From the NCBI RefSeq assembly GCF_003711515.1, contig NW_021167084.1, positions 2,211,932-2,275,931 on the forward strand: a stretch of DNA of 64,000 nt, written 5' to 3'. This stretch comes from Sodiomyces alkalinus F11. Lineage: Eukaryota > Ascomycota > Sordariomycetes > Glomerellales > Plectosphaerellaceae. A program made the position numbers and the translations under genes. This document shows, one piece after another, positions 59,038 through 64,000 of this stretch. The notes below the pieces were generated by a model. The model was not told where the DNA came from and ran no database searches. It saw only the letters and a list, made by a program, of their open reading frames with translations. Within the stretch, counting starts at the first letter, position 1. Each line of letters opens with the position of its first letter.

Positions 59038-61764
59038 AAAGCGACCTGGGATATATTCGTAATACTCTCTTGCCTGTCAATCCTGCCCCAGAGCAACTCC
59101 ACCGATCTCCTGGCGTCATGATGATGTCTGGGGTAATTTATCCTCGAAACAACCACATATCACATCCTGGCCTATATCACACTTATAGCCGTCGCGGGGA
59201 TTTCGAGACTTCCCCACCGATCGACTTGAGACATCTCTAGAGTACGTTGTACGTGTAGTGTAAATCCATCCAGCCCCAAGTGCACGATGAACATCAGCCC
59301 CCTGACCGGATGACACCCTCCATCAACGCATGTGGCAGATCCCACTTTTCCTCTTCCACCAGGATGGGAAAGGTCTTGGGGGGGTTCAGGATCCCACACT
59401 TATGTATTCAATATCCGACTTCGTGTCAGACTGGCCGGTTATTTCCACCTCTTAATTAATATCAGTTATCTTTCCTTCTTCCTTTAGGAAGTACTGATCC
59501 CTTCCCCTTTTCTCTGTCCCGGTATCGCTCACCTCAGCTCCAATAGAGTGCATCCCCGCGTGCCAGCCCACACTCTTTGTCTCAACCGTCCCCCGTGTGA
59601 TACCAGCCAAGACCCCCTAACCTGTCACTTCTTGGTTTAGTTCTCGCCACTTTTTAGTCCTCGCCGATCCCCTAGCCTTATGTACACGTACTGCACCACC
59701 GGCCCGCACGCGGAGAAGAGGCGGGGGAAGATGGAACGACGTGTCGCTATTCGTCTGTGCCTGCTACGTGTACTACCCATGTCTTTCTCCCTCTCCCTAT
59801 TCCTATTCCATCTTCCCTTGCTCTCGCCTCGCTTGGTTGATTGGCTGTCGAAGCTTGCTTACCCCATTTTACGCCCGTGAAACCATGAAGTGACTACGGA
59901 TAATATCCGCTTCGCCTTATTATTAACGCCGTCGATTCTAACTAAACCAGCACTCGCCCCGAGTACACTTTACAGTCTGTCCGTCCTGAGCGCTCGAATA
60001 ATGTGTTTTGGCAACGTTGAAGAACCTTTGTACCCTGTCAAAAGTTCCGGTTTGTTAGACAACCGCTCTTGGCCTCTGGGTCGACCGTTAGTTCACGTCC
60101 GCCTAAAAACGAGAGGCGTAGAGACAGGCCCGGAATTTGATATCCATGAGACAAGACAATCCAAGCACCATTCATTGTACGTAGTACAGCAAAAAGCCTC
60201 CTCCCAGGTACACGTAGCTTCCCATGCGTGTAAGCAATGAAATGGGGAAGTTCTCAAGTACCTACTCCCCAGCTGCGCCCCTCTCTACTGCGACGACGAG
60301 GTAGCTATCCGCGCGACGCTGGACTGGACACACCAACAATCTGGAAGTCGTGTAAAGAACGGTGAGCCGCCGTCGGGAGGCGACAAACCTGTCTCTTATC
60401 AGCGTCAAGATAGAGCCCACTATGCATATATTGATTTGTTGGCCGCAGTTTGCGACAGCACAGAACCACCACCATCGCGGTCTTCATTTTCAGCTCGCCC
60501 TCTCACGGTTCACAGCATGGTACGTACCTGCGGTGACCGCTACCCGACCCGACAGAGTCTCACAAGCCCACCCTCACCAACTCCGCGTATGGAGGACGGC
60601 GGCGGTCTCGACCGGTCTCGTCAACGTTTGGGCACCCGAAAGAACGTACCAATCAAAAATGCGCAAAGACGCCAGAAACCGCTTGGTTGTATCATGCTCA
60701 CTTTGTGACAAGATGCCGTATTGTTATTTTGACCAAACAGCTCCCCGCGACACGTTGGGTTACGGAGAAAAGGATGTGTGTAATGTAAAACGTAAGAGAT
60801 GAAGATGAGGTCTTCATGACCGTCTAGTTGATGCTGCCGCCCTCGCTCTGAAATGCTGCACGAAACAAACGCCTGGCGAAAAGACAATAGAGAGCCCTCC
60901 CTCCAGCAAAACTCCCCCCCTTGAGTCTGATAAAGAAATAACGTGAATCCGTCCACTCGTCGCCCGACCCAAAGAAACACCGCCTGATCTCCCAAGAGAC
61001 GAAAACGCCATACAAAGTACATATACCGAAAGAAAACACAAAAGGATCCATGCGGACGACCGTCTACCAACGCCGAGGCCGGCAACACCACGAGCCGGAC
61101 CACGTTGCAGCCATCTCCTTGCCGCTTTTTTTTTGAGTCGGGGTTCTTTTTTAGAACCTCTCGTCTTCTTCCATGCCCATTCGTCTCAATCTTGAGCCGC
61201 CTATTGGTATTTCGTAGTATCTCTTTCACCCCGACAAGTCGCAACCATCAACGGCCGTGTTTGGCGAATCAAATCTGCTGGCCACCCACTCAAGAAAAGT
61301 GTCGAAGGAGCGCGAAGCGCGCCGCCCCGCAGGCCGTATCTTCGTGGCGCAGTCGCCCAGTGGTGGACAATCGTGGGGACCGGTAAAGGCGAAGGGGAGG
61401 ATATAGGCGAAACGGAAAGGTCCGAGCTGTGAGGCAGAAGAGAAGCGCATCTCGGCAATGGCCGTGGGTTCTGCGGGCAGAAAGGTGAAGTATCCGCTGG
61501 TACATAAATTCGAGCCTCGTCGTGTATTTTCCGCCCCCTGTCCTACCACGTTTCTGCCGCCACGACAGCAACCGTGGCTGCAGGTGGATGACCGGTGCCA
61601 AGTCGTCAACGGGCAGGTGTGGCGCGCGCGGTTTCTGCAGGCCCCGGGTTTCTTCTTTTCCGCATGGTTCCGTGGGGCGTGTCGCTTCATTTGGCCCCGA
61701 ATGGAATGGGGGCATCACGCGCACAAGAGGTCGCAGAGATTGCCGTGCTTGGAGAGACTCTCGA

Positions 61765-61800
61765 CTCTCTCTCTCTCTCTCACTCTCACACACACACTCT
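61765..61800 (+). repeat. CT/CA microsatellite
   Basis: (CT)n followed by (CA)n and again CT. Pyrimidine-rich runs like this are common in leaders and core promoters of filamentous fungi, and an ATG with good context follows 106 bp downstream. Confidence 0.85.
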
Positions 61801-61905
61801 CTCAAATTGAGAGTCAGTTTTGCTTTTCCTCCCCCACCACCAAGAAAAAAAACCCCCCTCTTTTCCCCTCGCCAGCCAAGAAAGAAAGATTCGCTTGCGA
61901 AGAAA

Positions 61906-61924
61906 ATGGGCGCCGAACAAAAAA
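61906..61924 (+). CDS. Possible short first exon (MGAEQK...), partial
   Basis: After a pyrimidine-rich leader, ATGGGCGCCGAACAAAAAA is followed by a GTAAGC donor at 61,925, and the ATG context (GAAAATGG) is good. Gly2 would suit N-myristoylation. I could not find a coding second exon up to 64,000, so this is a weak guess; the alternative is an 11-codon upstream frame with no function. Confidence 0.2.
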
Positions 61925-64000
61925 GTAAGCACTTCCCCTAACTGGGAAATTGATGGGTCGGGACCAGGAGATTGGGTCGGCTGGAGCAGCAACGTTTGTT
62001 TCACGGGCCGACGGTTTGGTTCAGGTTTGTGTGTTGCCGAATGAACTTTTCCCAAGGCTGGGTTTGTCTAGGCTTGCAGTGGCCTGTAGCGCGATTAGAG
62101 AGGTCAGTAAACTGGCAGCGACGACGGCTTTGACAAAGAGCTTTCAAAACGGGGAGGTTGCAGAGATACGAGGAGACGAATGCTCGGGATTCTCCATCGC
62201 AAACCAGTCGAGACAATCCAGGTGTTCGAGCCATCGCCGATGAACTCTTCGGCGATAAGCCAGGGTTTGATTGAGCCTGGAGTTACCAACGTGGGGTGAA
62301 GTGAAGCGTGATTGAGGCATAGCGCATGCGAGCAGGGGGGCCGAGCCAAGAGGTGGGGTGGGGTTTGCAAGCCTCGACAGGGGGTCAAGCTCAAAGGGGG
62401 TTCAGGACTCGGGACATACTGCACTGTTCATCACCTCTACATGAATATTTGTGTCAGTGCTGGCATCCATGAGAATGAGGACAGTCCTGGAGTATCCATG
62501 AGGTTCGATTCACTCACCTGAACTCGTAATGTGTAACGCTTAATGGACAACGAAGCTGTGTCCTGAGATAGTCTGGACACCATCGAGATACAATCCAGCG
62601 GAAGTGGCCGCAATGAAATTCCCTCTGTGCGTAAAATGGTCTCAGCAGGTGATTGATTCCAAAGCATCTCAACTAGAAGGCGGGTGTAGAAGGGAATAGG
62701 CGTACCTGGATCCAGTCACACATCCTTCTTCGCAAAGAAGGCCGTGGCTCGAGATGAGAATATCAAGGTGGCAAGTAGTAGCGGTAAGATGAGTATATGT
62801 CGTATTAGGAGAGGCAGCTTGTTGAAGGCGATTTGACGGATGAGTAGCTCTGTGAAGATGGCAGAGACGGGCTGATATGATGAAAATGGAGGAACAGAAG
62901 GGCCGCAGAGAATACTTCGTGAAATACCTTAAAGCAACCGGTATACAATGCCCTGCAAAGTTCTCGTGGGGGCTATAATAAGAAAGGCGGCACGGCAGGC
63001 AGGTAATTCCCGCTTCACGGGGCGAGGATGAAAAAGAAAGCACGCCTGATGCAGGATTTTCGGGAAGAAGGGCGGATAAGTGTATTTAAGCTTCCGTATC
63101 CCCAGACGGGCAGACAAAAGTAGGATATGGGGTTGAGCGTGAGAGGGAGAGGGAGAGAAAACTAGGATCCCATGGACAAGTTGGTACGTGGTACGTTAAT
63201 TATGAATCATGACGAGACTTGTCTAAGGGGGAGAGAAAACTGAAATGTTCTCCAGTCTCCGTATTTAACCATTGGCAACCGTAAACATACTCTCGTTGTG
63301 ACCAAAAGGTCCGGCTAGCAGCTGGATGGTTCGCCGTTGGTACCGACAAGGACCAGGGCACTGGCGAAAAGAGACGGGCTTTCGTTTCCCATTCACAGAC
63401 AGACAAACAAGGGGGGAAGGAGAAGAAGAAAAGAGGTACGAAAGTACGAAGTAGGTAATTATAAAGGTACATCTTAGCGGCATCCGTTCTTGCCGTTCGA
63501 CTCTAACCACTTTTGTCAAGACTTATGGTAACGGCGAGCCCCTGGAATCGCGATCCCGAAGGTTTGGGGGAGGAGTCTTTGCTTCTAGGGGTGGGGGCCT
63601 AGCACCCAAACTGGCTGATGTGCCGTTTCTCCCCACTGTGCGTGTGAGTCGAAATGGTCCCAGTCCCAGTCCCAGCCCATAGACGGTGTTCTTGAAGCCA
63701 GGAACACATGACCGCCCAACAAGGGTCGCGGGATCTGCAGTGTTAGGCTTCAGCAAGACGCTCGGTATCTTATGTTGTACGGATACTTCAGACATTGTAT
63801 TCGTACAGTAAGGTAAGGTACGGATCGGATCCATTCTTTGGAGCTTGCTTTCTCTCCTCTCTCCTAACGGTCACGCATCAAGGCAGGCATCGACAAAAAC
63901 CATTTCCATTTCCCCGCACTTAACCAGTTCCTCCAGACTCTCGAGAAAAGTGCCAAGCTGAGTTTTTGTGTTACTCAAGTGGTGCCTGGAATTATATTAT

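Larger units (their letters stand above)
59038..64000. other. Normal-composition DNA without a firm gene
   Basis: After the TIR element, CpA returns to normal. Many short frames exist but none shows a domain or splice pattern I trust. Seen instead: a CT/CA microsatellite (61,765-61,800), a possible first exon (61,906-61,924), G runs at 62,335 and 63,412, a 'cccagt' triplet near 63,660-63,675, and GTACG/GGTAC-rich strings near 63,184 and 63,800. The region may be the upstream or intronic part of a gene that lies beyond the right edge. Confidence 0.45.

Noticed and set aside
1..64000. CRISPR arrays, bacterial operons or prophage
   Set aside because: Spliced eukaryotic genes and RIP show fungal nuclear DNA; the repeats seen are transposon-derived.

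Overview
This window is nuclear DNA from a filamentous ascomycete (Pezizomycotina; class Sordariomycetes is my best guess, by inference). Four observations support that. The genes have short introns of about 56-160 bp with fungal branch-point sequences. The gene products belong to fungal families. Two long AT-rich blocks are nearly stripped of CpA and full of TpA, the signature of repeat-induced point mutation (RIP, C to T in repeats). The transposon reading frames in those blocks are broken almost only where CAA or CAG would become TAA or TAG.

Layout. Positions 1 to about 21,020 are a nest of RIP-killed LTR retrotransposons. A Ty1/copia element enters from the left edge (gag, protease, integrase at 1-3,300) and resumes at 17,340 (reverse transcriptase, RNase H, 3' LTR near 20,842). 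It is split by a composite of Ty3/gypsy chromovirus pieces (3,300-17,340) with a tandem-repeat leader, two chromodomain integrase ends and an 855-bp inverted LTR pair. Positions 21,020-24,900 have normal base composition but no gene I can support. Positions 25.3-46.5 kb are a gene island: DRE2 (cytosolic Fe-S assembly), an unknown 1,021-aa protein, MRP10 (mitoribosomal CHCH protein), CDC24 (Cdc42/Rho GEF), a beta-TrCP/FWD-1-like F-box/WD40 protein, VPS60 (ESCRT-III) and a broken HET-domain gene. These are unrelated housekeeping or signalling genes, not a cluster. Convergent and divergent pairs alternate. Positions 49,097-59,028 are a second RIP-mutated block, which is one 9.9-kb DNA element with 147-bp terminal inverted repeats, an 8-9 bp target duplication, a large internal palindrome with tandem repeats, and a decayed multi-exon cargo gene. 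Positions 59,038-64,000 are normal-composition DNA with no firm gene.

The most unusual observation: in three retroelements (two Ty3, one Ty1) the 1.5-2 kb between the end of pol and the 3' LTR holds a decayed reading frame on the opposite strand, in two cases with a recognisable GTAAGT intron. The pol genes read on the plus strand, these frames on the minus strand. I do not recognise the proteins. This repeated architecture is the best candidate here for something undescribed.
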